Under the pieces are notes generated by a model, which did no database searches, was not told the origin of the DNA, and worked only from the letters and a program-made list of their open reading frames with translations. The translations under genes and the position numbers were made by a program. From positions 620,001-684,000 of the forward strand of contig NZ_CP053746.1 of NCBI RefSeq assembly GCF_013201545.1: a DNA stretch of 64,000 nt, given 5' to 3'. Within the stretch, counting starts at the first letter, position 1. The number at the start of each line of letters is the position of its first letter. The DNA comes from Pseudomonas graminis (GTDB taxonomy: Bacteria; Pseudomonadota; Gammaproteobacteria; Pseudomonadales; Pseudomonadaceae). Below, in pieces: positions 23,674 to 33,035 of this stretch.

Positions 23674-24711
23674 ATGGACTACCGCCAACTGGGCAGAACC
23701 GACCTCAATGTCAGCGCAATCTGCCTCGGCACGATGACCTGGGGTGAGCAGAACAGCCAGTCCGAGGCCTTCGCGCAGATCGAACGGGCCAAGGCCGCCG
23801 GCATCAATTTCATCGACACCGCCGAGATGTATCCGGTCCCGCCGAAGAAAGAAACCTACGCCAGCACCGAAACCATCATCGGCAACTGGTTCAAGCAGAG
23901 CGGCGACCGCGCCGACTGGATTCTCGCCAGCAAAATCGCCGGTCCCGGCAACGGCATTGATTACGTTCGTGACGGCCAGCTGAAATTCAACCGCGATCAC
24001 ATCGTTGCGGCGCTGGATGCCAGCCTCAAACGCCTGCAGACCGATTACCTCGACCTGTATCAACTGCACTGGCCTGAGCGCAGCACCAACTTCTTCGGCA
24101 AGCTGGGTTACAACCACAGTGAGGAGCAGTTCACCCCGCTGCTTGAAGTGCTCGAAGCGCTGGACGAGCAGGTCAAGGCCGGCAAGATCCGCCACGTGGG
24201 TCTGTCGAACGAAACGCCGTGGGGCACCATGAAGTTTCTCGCTGAGTCGGATGCCCATGGTTTGACGCGTCCGGTGTCGATTCAGAACCCCTACAACCTG
24301 CTCAACCGCAGCTTCGAAGTGGGTCTGGCGGAAGTGGCGATTCGCGAGCAATGCGGCCTGTTGGCCTATTCGCCCATGGCGTTCGGCATGTTGTCCGGCA
24401 AATACGCAGACGGCGCTCGCCCTGCCAAGGGCCGTTTGAGCCTGTACAGCCGCTTCACGCGCTATTTCAACCCGCAATCGGAAGCAGCCTGCGCGCGCTA
24501 CGTTGCGCTGGCTCGCGAGCACGGCCTTGATCCGGCGCAAATGGCGTTGGCGTTCGTCACCAGTCGCAGCTTCGTTACCAGCAACATCATCGGTGCGACC
24601 ACGCTGGAGCAGCTGGAAAGCAACCTGGCGAGCGCGGAACTGGTGCTGTCGGATGAAGTGCTGGCGGGCATTGAGGCGATACACAAGGATCACCCTAATC
24701 CTGCGCCTTGA
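23674..24711 (+). CDS. Aldo/keto reductase, Tas family
   Basis: NADP(H)-dependent aldo-keto reductase resembling E. coli Tas; the natural substrate is unknown. 345 residues with the AKR tetrad visible: Asp and Tyr in INFIDTAEMYPV, Lys in WILASKIAG and His in LYQLHWPER. The long insert before the NADP site (NFFGKLGYNHSEEQFTPLLE) is typical of the Tas group. Start ATG 23674 is preceded by AGGAGAG. Monocistronic, convergent with the acyl-CoA dehydrogenase gene. Confidence 0.92.
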   Translation: MDYRQLGRTDLNVSAICLGTMTWGEQNSQSEAFAQIERAKAAGINFIDTAEMYPVPPKKETYASTETIIGNWFKQSGDRADWILASKIAGPGNGIDYVRDGQLKFNRDHIVAALDASLKRLQTDYLDLYQLHWPERSTNFFGKLGYNHSEEQFTPLLEVLEALDEQVKAGKIRHVGLSNETPWGTMKFLAESDAHGLTRPVSIQNPYNLLNRSFEVGLAEVAIREQCGLLAYSPMAFGMLSGKYADGARPAKGRLSLYSRFTRYFNPQSEAACARYVALAREHGLDPAQMALAFVTSRSFVTSNIIGATTLEQLESNLASAELVLSDEVLAGIEAIHKDHPNPAP

Positions 24712-24741
24712 TCGGTGATTGCGTGATCGCTGATTGACTGT

Positions 24742-24781
24742 GGAACCGCAGAGGGTCTTTATAAGGCCCCTCTGGGGTTCC
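24742..24781. terminator. Long stem-loop between convergent genes
   Basis: GGAACCGCAGAGGG pairs with CCCCTCTGGGGTTCC around TCTTTATAAGG. There is no long T-tract, so it is a probable but not certain terminator for the converging genes. Confidence 0.6.
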
Positions 24782-24789
24782 GCACAGGA

Positions 24790-25926
24790 TTACAGAGACC
24801 GGGCGATGATCTCTTTCATGATTTCGTTGGTCCCGGCATAAATCCGCTGCACCCGCGCATCGGCCCACGCCCGGGCGATCGGGTATTCCCACATGAAGCC
24901 GTAGCCGCCATGCAGCTGGACGCATTCGTCCAGCACCTTGCATTGCAGGTCGGTCGACCAATATTTCGCCATGGCCGCCGTTGGCACATCCAGCTTCCCT
25001 TCCAAATGCAACTCCAGGCATCGATCAATGAACGTACGACCAATCTGAACTTCGGTAGCGATTTCAGCCAGTTTGAAACGTGTGTTCTGGAAGTCGATGA
25101 TCGCCTTGCCAAACGCCTTGCGTTCCCGCGTGTACTCGAGTGTCCATTGCAAGGCGGCTTCGGCGGAGGCAATGGCACCGATGGCGACTGTCAGACGCTC
25201 CTGCGGCAGCTCCTGCATCAAATACGCAAACCCCATCCCGGCCTGCCCGAGCAGATTCTCCCTGGGCACTCTGACGTCCTGGAAGAACAATTCCGACGTG
25301 TCCTGCGCCTTCATGCCGACCTTCTCCAGTCGCTTGCCTTTCGCGAAGCCCGGCGTGCCCGCTTCCACGACAAACAGACTGGTGCCCTTCGCGCCCGCCT
25401 TGGGATCGGTCTTCGCGACGACAATCATCAGATCAGCAAGAAACCCGTTGGTGATGAAGGTCTTCGAGCCATTAATGACGTACTCGTCCCCGTCCAGCAC
25501 CGCAGTGGTCTTGACCCCTTGCAGGTCGGAACCTGCGCCCGGCTCGGTCATCGCAATGGCGGTGACCAGCTCCCCGGAGACCAGTTTGGGCAGATATTTG
25601 AGCTTCAGCGCCTCGCTGCCGTAGTGCAGGATGTAGGGCGCGACGATGTCCGAATGAAGGGAAAAACCGATACCGGTCAGGCCGAGCCGGGAGATCTCTT
25701 CGATCACCACGGTGGTGTAGAGAAAATCCGCGCCCATGCCGCCGTACTCTTCCGGCAGATGCGAACACAACATGCCCTGCTCCCCCGCCCGGTTCCACAG
25801 CGTGCGGTCGATGTGGCCCTGCTTCTCCCACTGGGCATGAAAGGGCGCCGCGTGCTGTTCGAAGAACTTGCGCACGCTATTTCGGAAAAGCTCGTGCTCC
25901 GAGCTGAAGAGTGTTCTGGGAAGCAT
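24790..25926 (-). CDS. Acyl-CoA dehydrogenase, long-chain type
   Basis: FAD flavoprotein that introduces the alpha-beta double bond in an acyl-CoA. 378 residues with the family motifs AIAMTEPGAGSDLQGVKT, GSKTFITNG and QLHGGYGFMWEYP. The segment near the C-terminus is YAGTNEIM, without the Glu of the MCAD YEGT motif; a Glu in AIASAEAALQWT aligns with the catalytic Glu of long-chain and isovaleryl-CoA dehydrogenases, so the enzyme should be active. Divergent from the regulator at 26072, which may control it. Substrate not known. Confidence 0.93.
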   Translation of the reverse strand: MLPRTLFSSEHELFRNSVRKFFEQHAAPFHAQWEKQGHIDRTLWNRAGEQGMLCSHLPEEYGGMGADFLYTTVVIEEISRLGLTGIGFSLHSDIVAPYILHYGSEALKLKYLPKLVSGELVTAIAMTEPGAGSDLQGVKTTAVLDGDEYVINGSKTFITNGFLADLMIVVAKTDPKAGAKGTSLFVVEAGTPGFAKGKRLEKVGMKAQDTSELFFQDVRVPRENLLGQAGMGFAYLMQELPQERLTVAIGAIASAEAALQWTLEYTRERKAFGKAIIDFQNTRFKLAEIATEVQIGRTFIDRCLELHLEGKLDVPTAAMAKYWSTDLQCKVLDECVQLHGGYGFMWEYPIARAWADARVQRIYAGTNEIMKEIIARSL

Positions 25927-26071
25927 GGCTGCACCTGATGCGAAGGATTGTCGGACAAAACGTCAGCAGAGCGTAGGCGCAGCCGGTTGACGGCGACACT
26001 GGACACATCCGACAAAAAATAAGACGATCACGCCGTTGCTTGACCACTTTCCCATATAAGAACAAAAGACT

Positions 26072-27067
26072 ATGTCTATCCAACCAAACGCGCCGTTGCG
26101 GCGTGTCAGCATTCTTGCGATCGATGGAATTTTTGCCTCCACGCTCATGCAAGCCAAAGACTTCTTTCACCTCGCCAGCCTGCGCTATGGCAAGCAGTTG
26201 GGACAGGGCTTCAAGCCGGCCTTCGAAACCCGACTGGTCAGCCCGGACGGCAAGGAAGTGCGCAGCTTCAGCGACGTCGTCATCCCTGTAGACGGCGTGC
26301 TTGAACACAGCGACATCATCATCCTTCCCGCTTTCGTCGAAGATTTCGACACCCTGCGCGAACGCTATCCGCAAATCCTGCCGTGGCTGCGTGAGCAACA
26401 TGCGCGCGGCGCCGTGCTCTGCGGCGAGGCCAGCGGCGTGTTCTGGCTTGGGGATGCGGGGCTGCTCGACGGCAAGGAAGCGACCACCTACTGGCGGTTT
26501 TTCAACGAGTTCGCCGAGCGTTTTCCGAACGTGCTGCTCAATCAGGAAAAGCACCTGACCGACGCCGATAACCTGTATTGCGCAGGCGGCACGATTTCAG
26601 CGTGTGATCTTTATATCTACCTGATCGAGCGCTTCTGCGGCGCCCATGTCGCGCAGACCGTCGCCCGCGACATTCTCTATGAAGTGCAGCGCAGCTACGC
26701 GCCGGGACGGATTGGTTTTGGCGGGCAGAAGCTGCACCAGGACGTGATCATCCTGCAGATTCAGCACTGGCTCGAAGAACACTTCGCCGACAAATTCCGT
26801 TTCGAGGATGTGGCTCGCGAGCATGGCATGAGCATCCGCAACTTCATGCGCCGCTTCCAGACCGCAACGGGCGACAAGCCGCTGCATTACCTGCAACGCC
26901 TGCGCATCGAAACCGCGAAGGGCTTGCTGTCGGGCTCACGCAAGAGCATCAAGACCATCAGCTATGAAGTCGGCTACGACGATGCCAGCTTCTTCGCGCG
27001 GCTGTTCCGTCAACACACCGACCTGTCTCCGAACCAGTATCGGCAGCAGTTTCAGCAGGCTGCCTGA
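26072..27067 (+). CDS. GlxA/FtrA-type transcriptional regulator (DJ-1/PfpI + AraC)
   Basis: Regulator with an N-terminal DJ-1/PfpI-like glutamine-amidotransferase-fold domain (about 10-190; the elbow reads GAVLCGEASGVFWL, not necessarily catalytic) and a C-terminal AraC double helix-turn-helix (about 225-325; FRFEDVAREHGMSIRNFMRR and TISYEVGYDDASFFARLFRQ). 331 residues. The 145-bp divergent spacer to the acyl-CoA dehydrogenase makes that gene a plausible target; the ligand is unknown. Confidence 0.92.
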   Translation: MSIQPNAPLRRVSILAIDGIFASTLMQAKDFFHLASLRYGKQLGQGFKPAFETRLVSPDGKEVRSFSDVVIPVDGVLEHSDIIILPAFVEDFDTLRERYPQILPWLREQHARGAVLCGEASGVFWLGDAGLLDGKEATTYWRFFNEFAERFPNVLLNQEKHLTDADNLYCAGGTISACDLYIYLIERFCGAHVAQTVARDILYEVQRSYAPGRIGFGGQKLHQDVIILQIQHWLEEHFADKFRFEDVAREHGMSIRNFMRRFQTATGDKPLHYLQRLRIETAKGLLSGSRKSIKTISYEVGYDDASFFARLFRQHTDLSPNQYRQQFQQAA

Positions 27068-27070
27068 CAG

Positions 27071-27147
27071 CAGCTTCAAGCGGCAAGCTTCAAGCTGCAA
27101 GTGAGCGAGATCTCCTCTTGCAGCTTTCCGCTTGAAGCTTGCAGCTC
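27071..27147. repeat. AAGCTTCAAG-type inverted repeat between convergent genes
   Basis: Left arm CAGCTTCAAGCGGCAAGCTT (27071 on) continuing CAAGCTGCAAG, right arm CTTGCAGCTTTCCGCTTGAAGC (in part, from 27118). The arms pair imperfectly as a long hairpin between the AraC-family gene and zapE, and may act as a two-way terminator. The same repeat family flanks the small gene at 33 kb. Confidence 0.75.
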
Positions 27148-27151
27148 CCGC

Positions 27152-28246
27152 CTAGGGCTTATGCGCCCGCGACAGGAATTCGTGGGACTGCATTTCCAGC
27201 AACCGGCTGAGCGTGCGCTGGAATTCGAAGTTCAGACGGCCGCCGGTGTACAGGTCTTTCAATTCGACTTCCGCCGAGATGATCAACTTGACGTTGCGGT
27301 CGTAGAACTCGTCGACCATGTTGATGAACCGGCGCGCGATGTCGTCGGTGGTCACGCTCATCTGCTCGACGCCGCTGAGCAGCACCGCATGGAAGATCTT
27401 GCCGAGTTCGATGTAGTCGTTCTGGCTACGCGGCCCGTCGCACAGCTCACGGAAGTCGAACCACGCCACGTCGTCGCAGGTACGAATGGCCTTGATCTGC
27501 CGATTCTCGATGATCAGCACATCGTTTTCGATGGCCTTGGTGCATTCCGGGGTCAGCGCACGGAAGCTCTTGCGCATGCTCTCCTCCGCCGCTTCGTTCA
27601 GCGGGAAGTGGAACAGCTCGGCTTGCTCCAGATGGCGCAGGCGATAGTCGACGCCGCTGTCGACGTTGACGATCTCGGTGTTCTGCTTGATCAGCGCGAT
27701 CGCCGGCAGGAAACGCGCACGCTGCAAACCGTCCTTGTAGAGACCGTCGGGAACGATGTTCGAGGTCGCGACCAGGGTCACACCGTTCTTGAACAGCTCT
27801 TCCATCAGTGTGCCGAGGATCATCGCGTCGGTAATGTCCGATACGAAAAATTCGTCGAAACAGATCACCCGCGCTTCTTCGGAAAACTGCTTGGCGATCA
27901 GGGTCAGCGGGTTCTTCTCGCCCTTGAGGTTTTTCATCTCCTCGTGCACACGCTTCATGAAGCGATGGAAGTGGGTGCGCGTTTTGTCTTCAAACGGCAG
28001 CGCTTCGAAGAAGGTGTCAACCAGGTAGGTCTTGCCCCGGCCGACACCACCCCAGAAATACAGCCCCTTCACAATCGGGACTTCTTTCTTGCCGAACAGC
28101 TTGCCCAGCAATCCCGGCTTGCGGTCATGGGCGGCGACCAGATCGTCGTACAGACGCTGCAGATGGCGCACCGCATTCTCTTGCGCGGCGTCGTGGAAAA
28201 AGTCCGGACGCTTAAGGTCAGCTTGGTATCGTTCTAGAGGAGTCAT
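27152..28246 (-). CDS. zapE: Cell division ATPase ZapE
   Basis: AFG1-like AAA+ ATPase that acts on the FtsZ ring in E. coli. Walker A is in YFWGGVGRGKTYLVDTFF, Walker B in ARVICFDEFFVSDITDA, with sensor-like VATSNIVPDGLYKDGLQRARF and the N-terminal TPLERYQADL. About 364 residues from the ATG at 28246; a TTG four codons upstream is possible, and neither has a strong Shine-Dalgarno. It follows trpS on the same strand. Confidence 0.94.
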   Translation of the reverse strand: MTPLERYQADLKRPDFFHDAAQENAVRHLQRLYDDLVAAHDRKPGLLGKLFGKKEVPIVKGLYFWGGVGRGKTYLVDTFFEALPFEDKTRTHFHRFMKRVHEEMKNLKGEKNPLTLIAKQFSEEARVICFDEFFVSDITDAMILGTLMEELFKNGVTLVATSNIVPDGLYKDGLQRARFLPAIALIKQNTEIVNVDSGVDYRLRHLEQAELFHFPLNEAAEESMRKSFRALTPECTKAIENDVLIIENRQIKAIRTCDDVAWFDFRELCDGPRSQNDYIELGKIFHAVLLSGVEQMSVTTDDIARRFINMVDEFYDRNVKLIISAEVELKDLYTGGRLNFEFQRTLSRLLEMQSHEFLSRAHKP

Positions 28247-28307
28247 AGTCGCTTGCAAGGGAGCAAAAACGGGCCGTCACTGTAGCGATGGCCCATTGGA
28301 ATGGCAA

Positions 28308-29663
28308 TTAATCCTGTTGTGGCGCGGGCGCGAGCGCCAGCTTCAGGCTCTCGATCGCGGCGTCACGAGCAGTGGCATCGGCGAACGCCGGGCTGTCGGC
28401 GACACAGGCATCATTCAGCCACAGGGTGAAGGCATCGCCTTCGGGCCGAATGTCCAGCTCACCGCCCTGCTGCAACGCTTTGGTCACCGCGCCGGCCGCT
28501 TTGCCGTCTGCGAAATGGCGCGACAGCAGCAGTTGCTCGCCGTCGGCCGCCAGCAGGCGGAAGCGGAAGCTGCCGTCGTCTTCACGGAAGCTGACGAAGC
28601 GCGCGCCCTTGCTGGCCTTCTTCTTGGCCGTCGTGACGGTTTGCGCGGCGGTGCGGAATGAACGCAGGCCTACCGCTTCGCGCAGCTCGCCGAGAAACGG
28701 CGTGGCCACACGACGGGCCTTCTCGGCGCCTGCCTGCAGGATGTCTTCCAGATCAGTGGGCCGCTCGATCAGACGATGGTAATTCTCCCGTGCCTCGCCC
28801 AGCTCCGCGTCCAGCAACTGGAACAGGCGTTGCTTGGCATCGCCCCAACCCAATCCCTGCAACAGGTCGGCGCGGAACTCGTCGCCTTGCTCTTTGCTGG
28901 CGAATGCCTGGTACAGCGTGAACAAATGCGAAGTGTCCGGATCCTTGGCTTCGCCCGGAAGGCGCGAGTCAGTGACGATGCGGGAAATTGCTTCCTTCAT
29001 GTCTTTGGCGCTGGTGAAAAGCGGCACGGTGTTGTCGTAGCTCTTCGACATCTTGCGACCGTCCAAGCCAGGCAGGGTCGCGACGCTTTCTTCAATCAGC
29101 GCTTCCGGCATCACGAAGAACTCTTTGCCGTTGCCGAACAGGTGATTGAAGCGCTGACCGATGTCGCGCGCCATTTCGACGTGCTGGATCTGATCACGGC
29201 CGACCGGCACTTGATGGGCGTTGAACATCAGGATGTCGGCGGCCATCAGCACCGGGTAGCTGAACAGGCCCATGGTGATGCCGGCGTCCGGGTCTTCACC
29301 GGCCTCGACGTTCTTGTCCACCGAGGCCTTGTAGGCGTGGGCGCGGTTGAGCAGGCCCTTGCCGGCCACGCAGGTCAACAGCCAGGTCAACTCGGGGATT
29401 TCCGGAATGTCGGACTGGCGATAGAACGTGACGCGCTCGACGTCCAGCCCTGCCGCGAGCCAGGTCGCGGCGATTTCCAGACGCGAGCGCTGAATGCGCA
29501 GCGGGTCATCGCATTTGATCAGCGCGTGGTAGTCAGCCAGGAAGTAGAAAGAGTCGGCATCGCTTTGGCGGCTGGCAACGATGGCCGGGCGGATGGCACC
29601 GGCGTAGTTGCCCAGGTGCGGCGTGCCGGTGGTGGTGATACCGGTGAGGATACGAGTGGTCAT
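28308..29663 (-). CDS. trpS: Tryptophanyl-tRNA synthetase with C-terminal extension
   Basis: Charges tRNA-Trp. Class I synthetase core with the HIGH equivalent in TTGTPHLGNYAG (about 11-22) and KMSKS at 204-208. It is 451 residues, about 115 longer than the common ~335-residue TrpS. After an Ala/Lys-rich linker (AAQTVTTAKKKASKGA) the tail holds a small beta-rich block (RFVSFREDDGSFRFRLLAAD and SRHFADGKAAGAVTKAL) that looks like a DUF1508/YegP-type repeat. From memory this extension occurs in other Pseudomonas TrpS. Cotranscribed with zapE and the hydrolase gene. Confidence 0.95.
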   Translation of the reverse strand: MTTRILTGITTTGTPHLGNYAGAIRPAIVASRQSDADSFYFLADYHALIKCDDPLRIQRSRLEIAATWLAAGLDVERVTFYRQSDIPEIPELTWLLTCVAGKGLLNRAHAYKASVDKNVEAGEDPDAGITMGLFSYPVLMAADILMFNAHQVPVGRDQIQHVEMARDIGQRFNHLFGNGKEFFVMPEALIEESVATLPGLDGRKMSKSYDNTVPLFTSAKDMKEAISRIVTDSRLPGEAKDPDTSHLFTLYQAFASKEQGDEFRADLLQGLGWGDAKQRLFQLLDAELGEARENYHRLIERPTDLEDILQAGAEKARRVATPFLGELREAVGLRSFRTAAQTVTTAKKKASKGARFVSFREDDGSFRFRLLAADGEQLLLSRHFADGKAAGAVTKALQQGGELDIRPEGDAFTLWLNDACVADSPAFADATARDAAIESLKLALAPAPQQD

Positions 29664-29691
29664 GGCGAGTCGCTTATTTTGGGTGCTGCGA

Positions 29692-30327
29692 TCAATTCGA
29701 AAGGCGCGGCAGAATCAGATCCTTGAGATCGGTCAGCTTGCCGTGAAAAAAGTGCCCGCATTCTGCCACTTTCAGCAGCTCATGGGGGCGCGGGAGTTTG
29801 TCAGACCAGTCGTATACGAGTTGTGGCTCAACGACTTCGTCGTTGTCGGGCTGAATGATCGTCAAAGCGCCCTTCTGCGGCAATGCGTCGACGCTGGTGA
29901 TGCGCATCACGGCAGGCGCAACCATGAACAAATGCTTCAGGGTTTCGCCTTCAGCCTCAAGACGCCCGCCCAGGGTAGCCGCCACGAAACCACCGAAGGA
30001 AAAACCGAACAAGGTCATGGGCAGATCGGGATGTTTATCCCGCAGCCATTTCGCCGCCGCCTGTGCGTCGTCGACTTCGCCCTCGCCCATGTCCGAGCTG
30101 CCGGCGCTGGCGCCAACGCCCCGATAGTTGAAGCGCAGGGTGATCAGGCCGTCATCCCGCGCGGTGCGCTGCAGTGTCGAAATCACTTTATTGAGCATGG
30201 TGCCGCCCTGAACCGGGTTAGGATGGCATATCAGCGCGATGCCTTTGGCCTCGTCCAGATCGAGGTACAACGCTTCGAGTTGGCCCACCGGGCCGTCGAT
30301 GAATACAGGGGTCTCACGCATGAGCAA
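29692..30327 (-). CDS. Alpha/beta hydrolase, dienelactone-hydrolase-like
   Basis: Small alpha/beta-fold hydrolase; substrate unknown. HPNPVQGG (about 35-42) is the oxyanion-side block, the nucleophile elbow is GFSFGG (Ser about 110), Asp in IIQPDNDEVVEP and His in AECGHFFHGKL complete the triad. 211 residues. The start may be TTG at 30327, placed 7 nt after GGAG, or ATG two codons later at 30321. It sits just upstream of trpS on the same strand. Confidence 0.88.
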   Translation of the reverse strand: MLMRETPVFIDGPVGQLEALYLDLDEAKGIALICHPNPVQGGTMLNKVISTLQRTARDDGLITLRFNYRGVGASAGSSDMGEGEVDDAQAAAKWLRDKHPDLPMTLFGFSFGGFVAATLGGRLEAEGETLKHLFMVAPAVMRITSVDALPQKGALTIIQPDNDEVVEPQLVYDWSDKLPRPHELLKVAECGHFFHGKLTDLKDLILPRLSN

Positions 30328-30466
30328 GAATGAACTCCGTGACCTTCAATTGGGTCGACTCGTCTAGCTGATTGTCTGTGGCTGGCAGGCTGGCGACGTG
30401 TCGCCGCTATACAGCGCAGGTTCGAGCCGTTAACGTAAAGCAAAGCCGTTTATAGAGGAAGGACTC

Positions 30467-30904
30467 GTGGATTACTCGCTCTTAGTTTGGTTGCTGCCGA
30501 CCATCGCCCTGGTGGTTGGTGTGATCATCGGTTTCTTCGTGGCGCGCGCGCTGCCCAATGCCGTGCCTAACGGGACTCAGCGCCAGCTGGATGACGTTCA
30601 GGAGCGTTTCGATACGTATCAGAACGAGGTGATCACCCACTTCAACAGCACGGCCAATCTGGTGCAGAAGCTGTCGCAAAGCTACCACGATGTCCAGGAG
30701 CATCTGGCCGAAGGCGCCAACCGTCTGGCCACCGACGACATCACCCGTCAACGACTGCTCGCCGCGCTGCACCCTGACGCGCTCCATCCACACCGCGACC
30801 GCCTGACGCCACCACGCACCGCCGCTGAACCGCCGAAGGACTACGCGCCCAAGTCGGCTGATTCCCCCGGCATGCTGGACGAGCATTACGGTTTGAAGAA
30901 GTAG
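30467..30904 (+). CDS. zapG: ZapG/YhcB family cell-envelope protein (DUF1043)
   Basis: Inner-membrane protein with an N-terminal anchor (LLVWLLPTIALVVGVIIGFF, about 5-24) followed by a cytoplasmic coiled coil (QRQLDDVQERFDTYQNEVIT...) and a Pro-rich tail. In E. coli the YhcB/ZapG protein links division, envelope growth and LPS control. 145 residues. Start codon GTG at 30467 after AGAGGAAGG. Monocistronic, closed by a strong terminator. Confidence 0.9.
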   Translation: MDYSLLVWLLPTIALVVGVIIGFFVARALPNAVPNGTQRQLDDVQERFDTYQNEVITHFNSTANLVQKLSQSYHDVQEHLAEGANRLATDDITRQRLLAALHPDALHPHRDRLTPPRTAAEPPKDYAPKSADSPGMLDEHYGLKK

Positions 30905-30922
30905 CCAACACGTTTCACAGAA

Positions 30923-30958
30923 AGCCCGCCCCTGAGGTGATCAGGGGCGGGCTTTTTT
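30923..30958 (+). terminator. Intrinsic terminator after zapG
   Basis: GCCCGCCCCTGA-GGTGA-TCAGGGGCGGGC followed by six T. Confidence 0.92.
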
Positions 30959-30997
30959 GTGGCGAGTGGTTGGCCGTGATCCGCAATGGGCCGGAAA

Positions 30998-31025
30998 CAA
31001 AAAACCCGCCATCGCTGGCGGGCTT
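30998..31025 (-). terminator. Intrinsic terminator after cysNC
   Basis: On the minus strand GCCCGCCA-GCGA-TGGCGGGT followed by a T run, 20 bp beyond the cysNC stop. Confidence 0.88.
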
Positions 31026-31044
31026 CTTGTTGGGCAAGCGGCGT

Positions 31045-32943
31045 TTAGATCACGCCACGGGTCCGCAGCAGATCCAGCACGTGCTTGACGCTTTCTTCGA
31101 CATTCAGCGACTGCGTGTCGATGACCAGATCGGCGTCCAGCGGGACGTCATACGGGAAGGATTCACCCGGGATGTTGTCCTTGTCGGCGGCATAGAGCCC
31201 TTGCGGGTCACGCTCGCGACAGACCTGTGGCGACGCCTGAACGTACACGGTGATCAATCGATCATCGCCGATCAGCGCCTTGGCATTCTGCCGACCGCCC
31301 GCGTCCGGCGCGACGAACGCCGCGAGGGTCAGCAGGCCCGCTTCGTTGAACTGACGCGCAACGTGGGCGGCACGACGCCAGTTCTCGGTGCGACCGGCGC
31401 GATCTTGCGGCAAGCCCTTGTTGACGTCGTGACGCAGATTCTGGCCATCAAGGACGAACACCCCACGGCCCATGTCGAAAAGCTTGCGCTCCACGGCATA
31501 CGCCAGCGTGCTCTTGCCTGCACCCGACAGACCGCTGAACAGCACGGTCGCCGGCTTCTGGCCGAAGCGCTGAGCGCGCTCTTCTGCGGACACATGGGCC
31601 GGCGCGCCGTGATGACTCCCGCCACCCGCAACCACCGGTTTGGCGATGATCATGCCGGCCGCCACGGTGCCGTTGGTCAAACGGTCGATGACGATGAACG
31701 CACCCGTCGTGCGGTTGCTGTCGTAGCCGTCAAGAGCGATTGGCGCGTCCAGTGCGATCTTCACGCGACCGATTTCATTCAGCTGCAGCGAACTGGCAGG
31801 GCCTTCTTCCAGAGTGTTCACGTCAACACGATGGGTGATGCTGGCAATCGAACCCGGCACGTATGACGTGGCGCGTTTGATGTCGTATTTCTTGCCCGGC
31901 AGCATCGGCTCTTCGGCCATCCACACCAGCATGGCGTCGAAGGCGTCGGCCACCTGCGGGACGTTGTCCGCATGCACCAACAGATCGCCACGGGAGATGT
32001 CGATCTCGTCTTCCATGGTCAGCGTCACGGCCTGGCCCGGGCCCGCGTGCTCCAGCTCGCCTTCGAAGGTGACGATGGATTTCACGCGGCTGCTCTTGCC
32101 GGACGGCAGCACAACCACTTCATCGCCCTTGTGCACGATGCCGCTCGCCAGGGTGCCGGCGAAACCGCGGAAGTTCAGGTTAGGACGGTTGACGTACTGC
32201 ACCGGGAACCGCAGGTCGGTGAAATTGCGGTCGTTGGCGATCTCGACGGTTTCGAGAATCTCCATCAGCGACTTGCCGGTGTACCACGGCGAACGCTCGC
32301 TGCGGTTGACCACATTGTCGCCCTTGAGGGCCGACATCGGCACGAATTCCATGGTGGTCGGCTTCAGCGCAATGCGGTCGGCGAACGCCAGGTAATCAGC
32401 CTTGATCTGCTCGAAGACTTTCTCGTCGAAGCCGTTAAGGTCCATCTTGTTGATGGCGACCACGATGTGCTTGATTCCCAGCAACGAGGCGATGTAGCTG
32501 TGGCGCTTGGTCTGAGTCTGCACGCCGTAGCGGGCGTCGACCAGAATGATCGCCAGGTCACAGGTGGACGCACCGGTGGCCATGTTGCGGGTGTACTGCT
32601 CATGGCCGGGGGTGTCGGCGATGATGAATTTGCGCTTGGCGGTGGAGAAGTAACGGTACGCGACATCGATGGTGATGCCCTGCTCGCGCTCGGCCTGCAG
32701 GCCGTCGACCAGCAGCGCCAGATCGACTTCATCGCCCGTGGTGCCGGATTTTTTCGAATCACGGGTGATGGCTTCCAGATGATCTTCATAGATCATCTTG
32801 GAATCGTGCAGCAGACGCCCGATCAACGTGCTCTTGCCGTCGTCGACGTTGCCACAGGTCAGGAAGCGCAGCATTTCCTTGCGTTCATGCTGGCCCAGAT
32901 AGGCGAGGATGTCCTCGCTGATCAATTCAGATTGATGGCTCAT
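31045..32943 (-). CDS. cysNC: Bifunctional sulfate adenylyltransferase large subunit / APS kinase
   Basis: Fusion of CysN, the GTPase subunit that drives ATP sulfurylase with CysD, and CysC, which phosphorylates APS to PAPS. CysN has GNVDDGKST (about 31-39), [12 protein letters not shown] and NKMDL; the CysC part begins near 460 with P-loop [15 protein letters not shown] and ends [19 protein letters not shown]. 632 residues from ATG 32943. A frame upstream (to 32973) is coded by the adjacent repeat and is not counted. Normally cysD ends directly before cysN; here a small gene and two repeats separate them. Confidence 0.96.
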   Translation of the reverse strand: MSHQSELISEDILAYLGQHERKEMLRFLTCGNVDDGKSTLIGRLLHDSKMIYEDHLEAITRDSKKSGTTGDEVDLALLVDGLQAEREQGITIDVAYRYFSTAKRKFIIADTPGHEQYTRNMATGASTCDLAIILVDARYGVQTQTKRHSYIASLLGIKHIVVAINKMDLNGFDEKVFEQIKADYLAFADRIALKPTTMEFVPMSALKGDNVVNRSERSPWYTGKSLMEILETVEIANDRNFTDLRFPVQYVNRPNLNFRGFAGTLASGIVHKGDEVVVLPSGKSSRVKSIVTFEGELEHAGPGQAVTLTMEDEIDISRGDLLVHADNVPQVADAFDAMLVWMAEEPMLPGKKYDIKRATSYVPGSIASITHRVDVNTLEEGPASSLQLNEIGRVKIALDAPIALDGYDSNRTTGAFIVIDRLTNGTVAAGMIIAKPVVAGGGSHHGAPAHVSAEERAQRFGQKPATVLFSGLSGAGKSTLAYAVERKLFDMGRGVFVLDGQNLRHDVNKGLPQDRAGRTENWRRAAHVARQFNEAGLLTLAAFVAPDAGGRQNAKALIGDDRLITVYVQASPQVCRERDPQGLYAADKDNIPGESFPYDVPLDADLVIDTQSLNVEESVKHVLDLLRTRGVI

Positions 32944-32948
32944 TGGGT

Positions 32949-32985
32949 TCAAGCTCCAAGCTGTAAGCTTCAAGCGGCAAGCTCG
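32949..32985. repeat. Inverted-repeat copy, cysN side of inserted gene
   Basis: Contains TAAGCTTCAAGCGGCAAGCT (32964-32983). It matches, in opposite orientation, the copy at 33361-33399 over about 22 bp with a few mismatches, and resembles the element at 27071-27147. On the minus strand it also provides GGAG at about 10 nt before the cysNC ATG. Confidence 0.75.
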
Positions 32986-33035
32986 TCGGCATACAGCTAG
33001 TCAGAAATTTTGTTGATCAGCCCGCAAAGCATTTT

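Noticed and set aside
32944..32973. Longer N-terminus for cysNC
   Set aside because: The extra codons are the repeat sequence; MSHQSELI is the family-like start.
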